Part shown: in pieces, positions 46,183 to 55,882 of the stretch
How positions within the stretch are numbered: position 1 is the stretch's first letter
How the letters are laid out: every line of letters begins with the position of its first letter
From: Pleomorphomonas oryzae DSM 16300
Lineage (GTDB): Bacteria > Pseudomonadota > Alphaproteobacteria > Rhizobiales > Pleomorphomonadaceae
Direction: 5' to 3'
DNA: 64,000 nucleotides
Assembly (NCBI RefSeq): GCF_000422965.1
Contig: NZ_AUHB01000009.1
Span: 62,001-126,000, forward strand
Notes under the pieces: model-generated
Seen by the model: only the letters and a program-made list of their open reading frames with translations
The model's database searches: none
What the model was told of the DNA's origin: nothing
Translations under genes and position numbers: made by a program

Positions 46183-46200
46183 GGAAGCCCCGCTTTCCAT

Positions 46201-46505
46201 GCGGCCGACGCCGCACCAAACTACAAACGAGGCCCAAGACCCAAGGTTCCACGATTTTGGCGAGAATTAGCAAAAGAAGTATAAGTACTTATAAGACGGT
46301 ACCTCCAATCGAACCTACACTCCGTTTCTTCGCGTGAATTGACGCAGACCTGATCGTTATTGTTGAGACAAAATCTCAATACTAAGTCGCCAGATACATG
46401 CTTCTGCCGACGCGCAGGCACCAGCCCTGGCCGCCGCAACCGAACGAGATTTAGCTTGGCTTTTGCGTAGCGCCAAATTTTCGGACCCGTGAAGCCAAGT
46501 TAGTT
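46201..46505. other. Intergenic region with palindromes
   Basis: 305 bases of A/T-richer sequence with no gene seen. It has a perfect palindrome TATAAGTACTTATA at 46280-46293 and a hairpin TTGAGA-N5-TCTCAA at 46363-46379. With the small ORFs to its left, the stretch from about 45.2 to 46.5 kb looks like decayed or acquired DNA, but no transposase or attachment site is visible. Confidence 0.5.
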
Positions 46506-46531
46506 GGGAACCATTCGTCCGCATGTACATC
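46506..46531 (+). promoter_or_regulatory. ECF-type promoter of the sigma factor gene
   Basis: GGGAAC (-35), 16 bases, then CATC (-10), followed by CAATG. The same elements with the same spacing and the same CATCCAATG lie before the next operon at 47329. It lies 90 bases before the sigma factor start, consistent with autoregulation. Confidence 0.7.
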
Positions 46532-46620
46532 CAATGGTTCGAGGGTGAAGCTGAAGGACCAGATGGTTCTCCGGCTCACCTTGTAGTCATAGTCGTCATC
46601 GGAGTGCGAGGAGACGCCCT

Positions 46621-47301
46621 TTGCCAGACGTTCGACAAGATGCAACCGACGTCGTCAGGATGTCCGCTGACCTGGACTTGGCACAACGGGCTTTGGCGCG
46701 CGACGGCGGGGCCATTCGAATCATTATCAAGACGCATAACCAGCGACTCTATCGGCTTGCTCGGGGCGTGGTGCGCAACGACAGCGAGGCTGAGGACATT
46801 GTCCAGGAGGCCTATGTCAGCGCCTTTGCCCATCTCGGCGACTTTCGCGGCGACGCATCGCTTGGCACTTGGCTGTCTCGCATCGTCATCAACGAAGCGC
46901 TTGGTCGGTTGCGCAAAAGACGGCGAACGGCGGAGACGCGCGAGCTCCCGCAGGCCGAGATTATCCCGTTCCCCCTCAATACCGGCGACGATCCGGAGCG
47001 GACCATGGCGCAACGGCAGATCCTGGCTCTGGTGGAACGGGCGACCGACAGCCTTCCCGATGTCTATCGGATGGTGTTCGTGGCGCGGGTGATCGAGGGC
47101 CTGAGCAATGAAGAGACCGCGGAACTCCTCGGCGTTCGACCCGAGACCGTGAAGACGCGTTTGCATCGTGCTCGCACCCTGCTCCGCAAGGCACTGGACG
47201 ATCAGATCGGCCCGGTGCTGCTCGATGCTTTTCCCTTTGCCGGCCGGCGCTGCGAGCGGCTGACCACCGCCGTGATGAAACGGCTCGGCCTCGATAGCTG
47301 A
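46621..47301 (+). CDS. ECF RNA polymerase sigma factor
   Basis: A 226-residue extracytoplasmic-function sigma factor. Region 2 is IKTHNQRLYRLARGVVRNDS followed by EAEDIVQEAYVSAF; region 4 is LSNEETAELLGVRPETVKTR followed by LHRARTLLRKAL. The TTG at 46621 is preferred because AGGAG lies seven bases upstream; an ATG 39 bases later has no site. No anti-sigma gene is adjacent. The next genes are DUF4142 and a cupredoxin, preceded by the same promoter type, so they are its likely regulon. Confidence 0.92.
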   Translation: MPDVRQDATDVVRMSADLDLAQRALARDGGAIRIIIKTHNQRLYRLARGVVRNDSEAEDIVQEAYVSAFAHLGDFRGDASLGTWLSRIVINEALGRLRKRRRTAETRELPQAEIIPFPLNTGDDPERTMAQRQILALVERATDSLPDVYRMVFVARVIEGLSNEETAELLGVRPETVKTRLHRARTLLRKALDDQIGPVLLDAFPFAGRRCERLTTAVMKRLGLDS

Positions 47302-47328
47302 CCACCCATCGAATTTGCTGATTTTGGC

Positions 47329-47354
47329 GGGAACGTCTTTCGCTGTCCTGCATC
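47329..47354 (+). promoter_or_regulatory. ECF-type promoter of the DUF4142-cupredoxin operon
   Basis: GGGAAC, 16 bases, CATC, then CAATG: identical elements and spacing to the promoter upstream of the sigma gene. It begins 27 bases after the sigma stop and ends 58 bases before the DUF4142 ATG. Confidence 0.72.
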
Positions 47355-47412
47355 CAATGACTGTCAAGAGAAGACAAGCCGATGCGATTTACGCATCGAC
47401 GAAGGAGGGATC

Positions 47413-47937
47413 ATGTTTATTCAATGCAAATCCGCCCTGGCCGCTCTCATTCTGGTTGGCGCCATGCCCTTCGCGCAAGCGGCCGACAAGCCTACCGACC
47501 CGCAGATCGCCCATATTGCCTACACGGCCGGTACGCTCGACATCGAGGCGGCCAAGCAGGCGCTCAAGAAGTCGAAGAACAAGGACGTGCTTGCCTTCGC
47601 CCACGACATGGTGCGCGACCACGAGGCGGTGAACGTGCAGGCTCTCGATCTCGTCAAGAAACTGAAGGTCACCCCGGAAGACAACGCGACCAGCCAGGCA
47701 CTGACCAAGGCTGCCGCGGAGGAGCGGGCAAAACTGGCCAAGCTCAAGGGCGCAGCCTTCGACAAGGCTTATGTCGACAACGAGGTGGCCTATCACAAGC
47801 AGGTCAACGGGGCGCTCGAAACGCTGCTCATCCCCTCGGCCAGCAATACCGAATTGAAAGGGCTGCTGGAAACCGGTCTGAAGATCTTCGAAGGCCATGA
47901 ACAGCACGCTGAGCATGTCGCGAGCATGCTGAAATGA
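47413..47937 (+). CDS. DUF4142 periplasmic protein
   Basis: A 174-residue exported protein with a signal peptide of about 23 residues ending FAQA. The mature part is a helical bundle of the DUF4142 family (ferritin-like shape, LAFAHDMVRDHEAVNVQALD, and a His pair near EGHEQHAEHVASML). AAGGAGGG lies just upstream. The family role is unclear; it is often found in stress or metal contexts. Its stop overlaps the cupredoxin start by four bases. Confidence 0.9.
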   Translation: MFIQCKSALAALILVGAMPFAQAADKPTDPQIAHIAYTAGTLDIEAAKQALKKSKNKDVLAFAHDMVRDHEAVNVQALDLVKKLKVTPEDNATSQALTKAAAEERAKLAKLKGAAFDKAYVDNEVAYHKQVNGALETLLIPSASNTELKGLLETGLKIFEGHEQHAEHVASMLK

Positions 47938-48254
47938 GAGCGATGGTACTCAGTCCGCATCTGGGACTCTCACTGGCGCTCGTCGTCATGGCGACGCCGG
48001 TGAAGGCCGAGACCATTCAGGTCACCATAGACAAACTCGTTTTTTCGCCGGCGAGCGTCGAGGCGAAGGTCGGCGATACAATCAAGTGGGTCAACAAGGA
48101 CGCATTCGCCCACACGGCCACGGTGAAGAACGGCTGGGAAGTCATGATCCCACCCAAGAAGTCGGCGAGCCTGACATTGAAAGCGGCGGGAACAGTCGAC
48201 TATTTCTGCCGCTTCCATCCGAACATGACAGGCCATATCGCGGTGGCACCGTAG
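47934..48254 (+). CDS. Cupredoxin (plastocyanin/amicyanin-like)
   Basis: A 106-residue periplasmic blue-copper protein. The signal peptide ends VKA. The type 1 copper ligands are H60 (DAFAHTATV), C92, H95 and M98 (YFCRFHPNMTG), the C-x2-H-x2-M arrangement of amicyanin/pseudoazurin-like proteins. It starts in an ATGA overlap with the DUF4142 gene. It probably carries electrons or buffers copper under control of the upstream sigma factor. Confidence 0.92.
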   Translation: MRAMVLSPHLGLSLALVVMATPVKAETIQVTIDKLVFSPASVEAKVGDTIKWVNKDAFAHTATVKNGWEVMIPPKKSASLTLKAAGTVDYFCRFHPNMTGHIAVAP

Positions 48255-48269
48255 CCGGCCAAATAACGA

Positions 48270-48302
48270 AGCCCCGGACACCAATGGCATCCGGGGCTTT
48301 TG
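48270..48302 (+). terminator. Rho-independent terminator after the cupredoxin gene
   Basis: A 9-bp stem AGCCCCGGA with its complement, an 11-base loop and a following T-run (TTTTG). It may also help end nrdJ transcription from the right. Confidence 0.85.
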
Positions 48303-48328
48303 TCTTCACAAGGCTAACTCAACCTGTC

Positions 48329-51300
48329 TCAGCTGCAGCCGCTCGTCGAGCCACAGGTGTCGCACTTCAGGCAGGTGCCGTTACGCACCATGGTGAAGTT
48401 GCCGCATTCCGAGCAGGACTCGCCCTCGTAGCCCTTCATGCGGGCGTGGGCAACGCGGGTCGCATAATCGGGCTGGGCCTGCGTCGAGCCAACCGACGAC
48501 GGTGCCGGCGTCTCCTCGGCGTCGCGGCGGAAGGCGGTGGCGGCTGAGCCGCCAACGCCGGTTACCGCCGCACCAGCCCGCGCCGTCGCAAAGGCGGAGA
48601 CGTTGGAGCCGGTGGCGCCGGCACTGGCCGCGCCCTTCGGATCGGGCGTGGCGGAAACCAGCTTCAGCTGCTTGCCGCGCACGAGACCCTTGGAGACAGC
48701 CATTTCGCCACCGCGGCCGCTGGTGTCCCTGCCCTCGCCGCCTGTCGGCTTCAGATCGTCCGGCACCACGTGCGCCAGCTCGTAGCGGCCGAGGTAGGAG
48801 ACGGCGAGTTCGCGGAACACGTAGTCGAGGATCGACGTGGCGTTCTTGATCATCTCGTTGCCCTGCACCATGCCCGCCGGTTCGAAGCGGGTGAAGGTGA
48901 AGGCGTCGACATACTCCTCCAGCGGCACGCCCCACTGCAGGCCGAGCGACACCGAGATGGCGAAGTTGTTGAGGAGAGCCCGGAGCGCCGAACCTTCCTT
49001 GTTCATGTCGATGAAGATCTCGCCGAGGCGGCCGTCATCATATTCGCCGGTGCGCAGGAACAGCGTGTGACCGCCGATCTTGGCCTTCTGGGTATAGCCC
49101 TTGCGGCGAGTCGGCAGCTTCTCCTGCTCGCGGTCGCGCACGTGCTTCTCGACGATGCGCTCGACGATCTTCTCGGAGATCAGCGCGGCGCGCGCCGCAG
49201 CCGGCAGAGCGGCCAGCATCTCGGCGGCATCCTCGGCCTCGTCGTCCTCATCGGCGAGCAACTGCGAGTTCAGCGGCTGGCTGAGCTTGGAGCCGTCGCG
49301 ATAGAGCGCGTTGGCCTTGAGCGCCAGACGCCAGGACAGCATGTAGGCTTCCTTGCAATCCTCGACGGTGGCGTCGTTGGGCATGTTGATGGTCTTGGAG
49401 ATGGCACCCGAGATGAACGGCTGGGCAGCCGCCATCATGCGGATGTGGCTCTCGACCGACAGGAAGCGCTTGCCGATGCGGCCGCAAGGGTTGGCACAAT
49501 CGAACACCGGCAGGTGCTCGGCCTTGAGATGCGGCGCGCCTTCCAGCGTCATGGCGCCGCAGACATGGGTGTTGGCGACCTCGATATCGGCCTTGGAGAA
49601 GCCCATGTGGGCAAGCAGCTCGAAGGACGGATCGTTCATCTGGGCATCACTGACGCCGAGCTTCTTCATCTCGTCGTCGCCGAGCGTCCAGCGATTGAAC
49701 ACGAACTTGATATCGAAGGCGCTCTTGAGGCTGCCCTTGACCTTGTCGATCGCGGCATCCGACATGCCCTTGGCTCGGAGCGAGCCAGGGTTGACGGCCG
49801 GCGCCTGATCGATGGAGGCATGGCCGACGGCGTAAGCCTCGATCTCGGCGATCTGGCTTTCCGTGTAGCCCAGCGTGCGTAGCGCATCCGGCACGGCGCG
49901 GTTGATGATCTTGAAGTAGCCGCCGCCGGCCAGTTTCTTGAACTTCACCAGCGCGAAGTCGGGCTCGATACCGGTGGTATCGCAATCCATGACGAGACCG
50001 ATGGTGCCGGTCGGCGCGATCACCGAAACCTGGGCATTGCGGTAGCCGTGCTTCTCGCCGAGGGCGAGCGCGGCATCCCAGGAGGCGACGGCGGCGTCGA
50101 GCAGCGGCTGGTCCTTGATGGAACCGTGGTCAAGCGGCACCGGCAGCGTGTTGAGCTTCTCGTAGCCGGTCGCCTTGCCGTGGGCGGCGAGGCGATGGTT
50201 ACGGATGACGCGCAGCATGTCCTGGGCATTCTTCTTGTAGCCGGGGAATGGCCCAAGCTCCTTGGCCATCTCGGCCGAGGTGGCGTAGGCAACACCGGTC
50301 ATCACCGCTGTGATAGCGCCGCAGATGGCGCGACCCTCAGCGCTGTCATAGGGAATGCCCGACGACATCAGGAGGCCGCCAATGTTGGCATAGCCAAGGC
50401 CGAGCGTGCGGAACTCATAGGACAGCTGGGCGATCTGGCGCGAGGGGAACTGCGCCATGGTCACCGAGGTCTCGAGCACCACCGTCCACAGGCGGCAGAC
50501 GTGCTTGAAGCCTTCGACGTCGAAGCTCTTGTCGGCGTTGAGGAAGGGCAACAGGTTGACGGAGGCGAGGTTGCAGGCCGTGTCGTCCAGGAACATGTAT
50601 TCCGAGCACGGATTGGACGCGCGGATCTCACCCGACTGCGGCGAGGTGTGCCAGTCGTTGATGGTGGTGTGATACTGGATGCCCGGATCGGCCGACGCCC
50701 AGGCAGCATAGCCGACCTTTTCCCAGAGATCCGACGCTTCAAGCGTCTTGACCACGCGGCCGTCCTTGCGGGCGGTCAGGTTCCATTTGCCCCCGGTCTC
50801 GACCGCGCGGAGGAAGGCGTCGGTGACGCGCACCGAGTTGTTGGAGTTCTGGCCGGCAACGGTGAGATAAGCCTCGGAATCCCAGTCTGTGTCGTAGACG
50901 GGGAACTCCATCGAGGTATAGCCCTGCTTGGCGAACTGGATGACGCGGCGGATGTAGTTCTCCGGCACCAATGCCCGCTTGGCGGCGCGCAGCTCACGCT
51001 TCAGGGCGTGGTTCTTCAGCGGGTCGAAACGATCGTCGCCGGTTGCTTCCTCGGCCGTGATCGCCGCCATGATGGCCGTGAGGTGCTTGGAGCAGATCTT
51101 GGAGCCGGTGACCAGCGCCGCGACCTTCTGCTCTTCCTTGACCTTCCAGTTGATGTACTGCTCGATATCGGGATGGTCGATGTCGACCACCACCATCTTG
51201 GCGGCGCGGCGCGTCGTGCCACCCGACTTGATGGCGCCGGCGGCGCGGTCGCCGATCTTCAGGAAGCTCATCAGGCCGGACGATTTGCCGCCACCCGCCA

Positions 51301-52033
51301 GCTTCTCGCCTTCACCACGCAGCTTGGAGAAGTTGGAGCCGGTGCCGGAGCCGTACTTGAACAGGCGCGCCTCGCGGACCCACAGGTCCATGATGCCGCT
51401 TTCGTTGACGAGATCGTCTTCGACCGACTGGATGAAGCAGGCATGCGGCTGCGGATGCTCATAGGCGGTGGCCGAGCGGACGAGCTTGCCGGTCTTGAAG
51501 TCGACGTAATAGTGGCCCTGGCTCGGACCATCGATGCCATAGGCCCAGTGAAGGCCGGTGTTGAACCACTGCGGCGAGTTGGGGGCGACGCGCTGGGTGG
51601 CCAACATGTAGCGAAGCTCGTCGTGGAAGGCGTGGGCCGCCTCTTCCGACGAGAAGTGGCCAGCCTTCCAGCCCCAGTAGGTCCAGGTGCCGGCCAAGCG
51701 GTCGAATACCTGCCGCGCGTCGGTCTCGCCAACAATGCGTTCGGCCTCCGGCAGTTTGGCAAGAGCCTCTTCATCGGGCACGGAGCGCCACAGCCAGGAC
51801 GGCACGGCATTCTCCTCGACACGCTTCAGCACCGCCGGCACGCCGGCCTTGCGGAAATACTTCTGGGCGAGGATATCGCTCGCCACCTGGCTCCAGGCGG
51901 CGGGCACGTGGATATCGGCAGCGCGGAAGACGACGGACCCGTCGGGATTGCGGATCTCGCTGACCGCCACGCGGAATTCGATCCCGTCGTATGGCGAGTG
52001 CCCTTCCTTGGTAAAGCGCCGCTCGAACAACAT
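48329..52033 (-). CDS. nrdJ: Adenosylcobalamin-dependent ribonucleotide reductase (class II)
   Basis: A 1234-residue enzyme that reduces ribonucleotides to deoxyribonucleotides with a B12-derived radical, with or without oxygen. Features: [20 protein letters not shown] start, the [20 protein letters not shown] loop, [20 protein letters not shown] with the catalytic region, and [20 protein letters not shown]. It has a long Ala/Gly-rich linker and a C-terminal cysteine module [20 protein letters not shown] as in large class II enzymes. AAGGGG lies eight bases upstream. Two NrdR-like boxes precede it. No B12 riboswitch was recognised. Confidence 0.96.
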   Translation of the reverse strand: MLFERRFTKEGHSPYDGIEFRVAVSEIRNPDGSVVFRAADIHVPAAWSQVASDILAQKYFRKAGVPAVLKRVEENAVPSWLWRSVPDEEALAKLPEAERIVGETDARQVFDRLAGTWTYWGWKAGHFSSEEAAHAFHDELRYMLATQRVAPNSPQWFNTGLHWAYGIDGPSQGHYYVDFKTGKLVRSATAYEHPQPHACFIQSVEDDLVNESGIMDLWVREARLFKYGSGTGSNFSKLRGEGEKLAGGGKSSGLMSFLKIGDRAAGAIKSGGTTRRAAKMVVVDIDHPDIEQYINWKVKEEQKVAALVTGSKICSKHLTAIMAAITAEEATGDDRFDPLKNHALKRELRAAKRALVPENYIRRVIQFAKQGYTSMEFPVYDTDWDSEAYLTVAGQNSNNSVRVTDAFLRAVETGGKWNLTARKDGRVVKTLEASDLWEKVGYAAWASADPGIQYHTTINDWHTSPQSGEIRASNPCSEYMFLDDTACNLASVNLLPFLNADKSFDVEGFKHVCRLWTVVLETSVTMAQFPSRQIAQLSYEFRTLGLGYANIGGLLMSSGIPYDSAEGRAICGAITAVMTGVAYATSAEMAKELGPFPGYKKNAQDMLRVIRNHRLAAHGKATGYEKLNTLPVPLDHGSIKDQPLLDAAVASWDAALALGEKHGYRNAQVSVIAPTGTIGLVMDCDTTGIEPDFALVKFKKLAGGGYFKIINRAVPDALRTLGYTESQIAEIEAYAVGHASIDQAPAVNPGSLRAKGMSDAAIDKVKGSLKSAFDIKFVFNRWTLGDDEMKKLGVSDAQMNDPSFELLAHMGFSKADIEVANTHVCGAMTLEGAPHLKAEHLPVFDCANPCGRIGKRFLSVESHIRMMAAAQPFISGAISKTINMPNDATVEDCKEAYMLSWRLALKANALYRDGSKLSQPLNSQLLADEDDEAEDAAEMLAALPAAARAALISEKIVERIVEKHVRDREQEKLPTRRKGYTQKAKIGGHTLFLRTGEYDDGRLGEIFIDMNKEGSALRALLNNFAISVSLGLQWGVPLEEYVDAFTFTRFEPAGMVQGNEMIKNATSILDYVFRELAVSYLGRYELAHVVPDDLKPTGGEGRDTSGRGGEMAVSKGLVRGKQLKLVSATPDPKGAASAGATGSNVSAFATARAGAAVTGVGGSAATAFRRDAEETPAPSSVGSTQAQPDYATRVAHARMKGYEGESCSECGNFTMVRNGTCLKCDTCGSTSGCS

Positions 52034-52160
52034 TGGTTAGCCCCTTGAAATTTGCCGGAAACCCACCGCCAGGGCGCGCTTCCCTTGATCTATCTGGCTC
52101 ATTTTAAGTCCGCGGACGCCATTTGCCGAATGGGGCGGGAATCGGCCATTTGCCGGCCCC

Positions 52161-52176
52161 GCACTTCATCTAGTGT
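52161..52176. promoter_or_regulatory. NrdR-like box 1 upstream of nrdJ
   Basis: GCACTTCATCTAGTGT matches 12 of 16 positions of the NrdR consensus type ACACTATATATAGTGT (from memory). It lies 128 bases before the nrdJ start. Confidence 0.55.
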
Positions 52177-52193
52177 CCACATCCTTCAACTGG

Positions 52194-52209
52194 CCCCTAC
52201 ATGTAGGGT
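52194..52209. promoter_or_regulatory. NrdR-like box 2 upstream of nrdJ
   Basis: CCCCTACATGTAGGGT matches 11 of 16 positions of the same consensus and contains the perfect palindrome CCCTACATGTAGGG. It is offset 33 bases (three helical turns) from box 1, the usual tandem arrangement of NrdR sites. Confidence 0.55.
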
Positions 52210-52697
52210 TCCGCCGATTCCGTAAATTAAGTGTTAATGCGTTTTCCCCAATCTTCGGAAGCTTTCAACAGCCTTCACCAGTCGGTCCCGATTTCACGCC
52301 TCGATGAGTGATTTCGTCTTGACGGAGCTTTGCCGGCAACCGATTCGCGAGGCGCCCTCGGCGCCCGTGCCTCAAGGGCGGTCACCCCTATGAAAGGGAC
52401 ACCGTCCATATGTCTGTTGTTCCGAAAACTGGCGTGGACTCACCAACACCATGGGAAAATGCTAGACCAATTACCCGCCCATGACAACATCATGTAGCGC
52501 AAATGTGATATGCACATACTATATATAGAAAACCTCTGAATTTCCTACGCTTCTAGAAAATGGATTCAGACTACCTAAACCATATCGATTCAAGGGTTCT
52601 TGAGGCTTTTGTGGTCTGCTCCGGATCACGATCAGCGAAGGCGCGGTCCCTCGGATAAACACGCGCCAGACCACATGAGTTCCGGAGCCTACAGGTC
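52210..52697. other. Intergenic region between nrdJ and the receiver protein
   Basis: About 490 bases with no gene seen. It becomes A/T-rich near 52500-52540 (ACTATATATAGAAAA), the likely promoter area for the receiver gene. Short frames inside lack ribosome binding sites. Confidence 0.5.
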
Positions 52698-53420
52698 ATG
52701 CCGCATCACGCCACCTATGCCGTTCCCAACGAACAGCTGGATGTCGTGGTCATCGACGACTCCAAGACCATGCAGGGCATCATCCGCTCGATGCTCAACG
52801 CCATGAAGGTGCGACGCATCCGACTGTTCGACAGCACCGAGGCCGCCCTGCATGCCATGCTGAATGAGCCCCCCAACCTCATCATCTGCGAATGGAAGGC
52901 CGGCCTCGTCAGCGGGCACCAGTTGCTTCGCATGGTGCGGGCGCGCTTCATGGAACCGCTCTGCTACGTTCCGGTCATCATCCTGACCGCGACGCCGACG
53001 CGCGCGATCATCGACAAAGCGATGGGGGCCGGTGCCAATCTCATCGTCGTCAAGCCGATTTCGCCAGCGATCATGCAGGAGCGCATCACCTGGCTGCAGC
53101 GCGATCAGCGTGAACTGATTCTCGGGCCTCGCGGCGCTTTCGAGATCGAAGGGGTGCGCGAATCCATGATGGCCCAGCAAGAGCGGGCCGCCGCCGTCCG
53201 CAAGGCGGCCACGGCCAAACCAGTCCGCAAGCCGGAAACTGCGCCGCCCCCCGCCCCAGAGGAAGCGCCAAACAACGGAAACATGGCCGCCGATCAGTGG
53301 CAGGCATTTCTGCGCACCAAGGAGCAGCTCGAGCGTAAGGCGGGACTCAGGCCAGACGAGACCGATCCCGCGCACAAGCCGGCCGTCAAACCTGCCTGGA
53401 CGGCGCTCCGTCGAGGATGA
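52698..53420 (+). CDS. Receiver-domain protein with Glu at the phosphorylation site
   Basis: A 240-residue protein whose residues 12-135 form a CheY-like receiver: acidic pair D20 D21 (VVVIDDSKTM), switch Thr97 (VIILTATP) and Lys119 (LIVVKPIS). The phospho-accepting Asp is replaced by Glu65 (LIICEWKAGL), so it probably cannot be phosphorylated in the usual way. The C-terminal 100 residues are Ala/Pro/Lys-rich and seem disordered, with no output domain. It lies on its own, divergent from nrdJ. It could be a locked-on adaptor or a scaffold. Confidence 0.85.
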   Translation: MPHHATYAVPNEQLDVVVIDDSKTMQGIIRSMLNAMKVRRIRLFDSTEAALHAMLNEPPNLIICEWKAGLVSGHQLLRMVRARFMEPLCYVPVIILTATPTRAIIDKAMGAGANLIVVKPISPAIMQERITWLQRDQRELILGPRGAFEIEGVRESMMAQQERAAAVRKAATAKPVRKPETAPPPAPEEAPNNGNMAADQWQAFLRTKEQLERKAGLRPDETDPAHKPAVKPAWTALRRG

Positions 53421-53539
53421 GCTCACTTCCGTAAAAAGCCGAAGCCAGCTCTGGACAAGCCCCGGCCACCTCGCCATAGTCCGCGCAACTACGTGGATGG
53501 CGAGCTCCAATGCGCGCCGGTGCGATGGGTTCGAGGATC

Positions 53540-53932
53540 ATGACCTTCAAGGAACTGCTGACCGAAATCTTCACCTGGTGGAATGGGCAGACCCTGGGCA
53601 CCCGCTTCTACACATGGAGAATGGGCCAGCGCGTCGGCGAGGACGAGTTCGGCAACGTCTACTACCAGACCAAGGATGGCGTGCGCCGCTGGGTGATCTA
53701 TAAGGGCGAGGCGGACGCTTCGAAGATCACGCCGGACTGGCATGGCTGGATCCATCACCGCACCGACACGCCGCCCACCATCGAGAGTTATCGTCGACGC
53801 GATTGGCAGAAGCCGCATCAGCCCAACATGACCGGTACGGTCGCCGCCTATCGTCCCAAGGGGTCACTCGCTTCAGCCAAAGGGCGCCCGGCCGTCACGG
53901 GCGACTACGATGCCTGGACGCCCGGTTCCTGA
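53540..53932 (+). CDS. NDUFA12-like complex I accessory subunit
   Basis: A 130-residue protein of the NDUFA12/B17.2 family, an accessory subunit of NADH:ubiquinone oxidoreductase shared by alphaproteobacteria and mitochondria. It starts MTFKELLTEIFTWWNGQTLG; the core DEFGNVYYQTKDGVRRWVIY and the acidic-aromatic WHGWIHHRTDTPP are conserved. The ribosome binding site is weak. In many alphaproteobacteria it is adjacent to DUF2155 and aat; here a nucleoside hydrolase lies between. A terminator follows. Confidence 0.92.
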   Translation: MTFKELLTEIFTWWNGQTLGTRFYTWRMGQRVGEDEFGNVYYQTKDGVRRWVIYKGEADASKITPDWHGWIHHRTDTPPTIESYRRRDWQKPHQPNMTGTVAAYRPKGSLASAKGRPAVTGDYDAWTPGS

Positions 53933-53968
53933 CTTAAGGCGCCCCAACAGAACGTACACCGACAGACG

Positions 53969-53996
53969 ACGGGACGGATCGCACCGTCCCGTTTTT
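53969..53996 (+). terminator. Rho-independent terminator after the NDUFA12-like gene
   Basis: A 9-bp stem ACGGGACGG with its complement, a six-base loop and a T-run. It ends transcription before the nucleoside hydrolase. Confidence 0.88.
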
Positions 53997-54129
53997 CGTT
54001 GGCGGCGAAAAAGCCGAGAGGCGCGGTTTGCAGCGTTGGACTCGCTTTAGGGAAGCGGATAAGGTCACGATTCAAATAGGTTAGAATATCCGCCCACAAC
54101 TATGGGGCGGCGAAGGAGGAATTGTTCCG

Positions 54130-55074
54130 ATGTCTCCACGTTCGATCATCATCGACACAGATCCCGGTCAGGACGACGCCGTCGCCTTCATGCTGGCGCT
54201 CGCCTTTCCGGAGGCGATCGACGTGCTGGGTATTACTACGGTGGCCGGCAACGTCGGCCTGTCCAAGACATCGACCAACGCGCTGAAGCTTCTGGAGCTC
54301 GTCGGCCGTACCGACGTTCCGGTGTTTGCCGGTGCGTCGGCGCCCTTCGCCGTCAAGCTGGAGACTGCCGAATACGTCCATGGCGAAACCGGCCTCAACG
54401 GCTGGACCTTCCCGGACCCGGTAACGCCGCTTCGCCCCGAGTTCGCACCAGACTTCATCGTCGAGACGATCATGAGCCGGCCGGAGAAGTCGGTCACGCT
54501 GGTGCCGCTCGGCCCGCTCACCAACGTCGCCATGGCGATCGCGCGGGAGCCGCGTATCGCCACGCGACTCGACAAGATCGTGCTGATGGGCGGCGCCAAC
54601 ATCGAAGGCGGCAATTCCACGCCGGCCGCCGAGTTCAATATCTGGGTCGACCCGCACGCCGCTCAGCGCGTGTTCCGGTCCGGCGCCGAAATCGTGGTGA
54701 TGTCGCTCGACGCGACCCACCAGGCCCTGATCCGCAAATCGTGGCTGGCCGATCTCGCCGCGCTGAAGCGGAAGGCGTCCGAGGCTTTCGTGGGACTTCT
54801 CTCCTTCTACGAGCGCTTCGACGAGCAGAAATACGGCTCGGACGGCGGCCCGCTGCATGACCCGACCACCATCGCCTATCTCCTGAAGCCCGAACTGTTC
54901 GAGGGCAAGTTCGTCAACGTCGAGATCGAAACCACTCCCGGTCTTTGCTTCGGTCAGACGGTGGTCGATCGCTGGTCGGTGACAGGGCGTGAGAAGAACG
55001 CCACTTGGATCACCAAAATCGACGCCGACGGCTTCTTCGCGTTAATTCTGGAAGCATTCCGACGGCTGCCCTGA
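54130..55074 (+). CDS. Nucleoside hydrolase (IUNH family)
   Basis: A 314-residue calcium-dependent N-ribohydrolase that cleaves nucleosides to base and ribose. The N-terminal metal-binding motif IIIDTDPGQDDAVAF is exact, and VLMGGANIEGGNSTPAAEFN and DGGPLHDPTTIAYLL carry further metal and substrate contacts. AAGGAGG lies 11 bases upstream. It is not part of the conserved NDUFA12/DUF2155/aat group and may have been inserted there. The preferred base cannot be told. Confidence 0.93.
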   Translation: MSPRSIIIDTDPGQDDAVAFMLALAFPEAIDVLGITTVAGNVGLSKTSTNALKLLELVGRTDVPVFAGASAPFAVKLETAEYVHGETGLNGWTFPDPVTPLRPEFAPDFIVETIMSRPEKSVTLVPLGPLTNVAMAIAREPRIATRLDKIVLMGGANIEGGNSTPAAEFNIWVDPHAAQRVFRSGAEIVVMSLDATHQALIRKSWLADLAALKRKASEAFVGLLSFYERFDEQKYGSDGGPLHDPTTIAYLLKPELFEGKFVNVEIETTPGLCFGQTVVDRWSVTGREKNATWITKIDADGFFALILEAFRRLP

Positions 55075-55175
55075 TAAGGGGATGCCAAGAGCTCGCCGCA
55101 TTTAGCGTGTTGGGTGCCCAAAAGGTATCCGGCGCGCCGCGTCGGGCCAAGAGCCACGCCGGTCAGACGCACTCC

Positions 55176-55796
55176 ATGACGTTCAAGTTTCTCATCCCGC
55201 TTGTTGCCCTCGGCCTGACGACCGCGCTCGCCGGACCGGCTGCGGCCGAAAAAATCGCCAATAAGGTGGCCGTCTTCACTGGGCTCGACAAGATCACCGG
55301 ACGCACCATCGACTTCGATGTCTACGTCGATGAGACGGTGCGCTTCGGATCGCTGCGTGTCACGCCCAAGGTCTGCTACAGCCGGCCGACCACCGAGGCG
55401 GCGGAGACGGATGGGTTTGTCGATGTGGAAGAAATCACCCTCGACAAAGAGATCAAGCGCATCTTCTCCGGCTGGATGTTTGCCGCAAGTCCCGGTCTCA
55501 ATGCCGTGGAGCACCCGGTCTACGACGTCTGGCTGATTGGTTGCCGCATGGACAGCGACGTTCCGCCGCCGGTCGCCAGCAGCACGGAGGTGCGCGTCGC
55601 GGTCTCGAACCAAGCTGACCGTGGGGCCGGCAGCGTCGATGACGGCGCGCCGATCCTTCTGACCTTTGTTGGGGGCATCCCTCTTCCTCCCGACAAGCCT
55701 GCCGTACCCAGCATGATGATGGAAGACGCGCCGGCAACGGAAGCCCCGGCCGAAGCTCCAGCCGCGGAAGGTACCAACGGCCAGATTCTGGACTGA
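55176..55796 (+). CDS. DUF2155 exported protein
   Basis: A 206-residue exported protein. A signal peptide of about 24 residues precedes a core of the DUF2155 family: NKVAVFTGLDKITGRTIDFD, FGSLRVTPKVCYSRPTTEAA, and GWMFAASPGLNAVEHPVYDV. The last 55 residues are Ala/Pro-rich and low-complexity. The ATG at 55176 is chosen to give the signal peptide; the frame is open much further upstream. The family is widespread in alphaproteobacteria beside aat, function unknown. Confidence 0.88.
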   Translation: MTFKFLIPLVALGLTTALAGPAAAEKIANKVAVFTGLDKITGRTIDFDVYVDETVRFGSLRVTPKVCYSRPTTEAAETDGFVDVEEITLDKEIKRIFSGWMFAASPGLNAVEHPVYDVWLIGCRMDSDVPPPVASSTEVRVAVSNQADRGAGSVDDGAPILLTFVGGIPLPPDKPAVPSMMMEDAPATEAPAEAPAAEGTNGQILD

Positions 55797-55882
55797 TCCA
55801 CAATCTTAGCAGAACTGCTTTTCAATCATAAGCATCAACTTCTTATGGCGCCTTTCAAAAGCGCCACATGAGGTTTGCTTCT

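Noticed and set aside
50048-52048. A 666-codon rightward ORF opposite nrdJ
   Set aside because: Antisense artefact; nrdJ on the minus strand is unambiguous.
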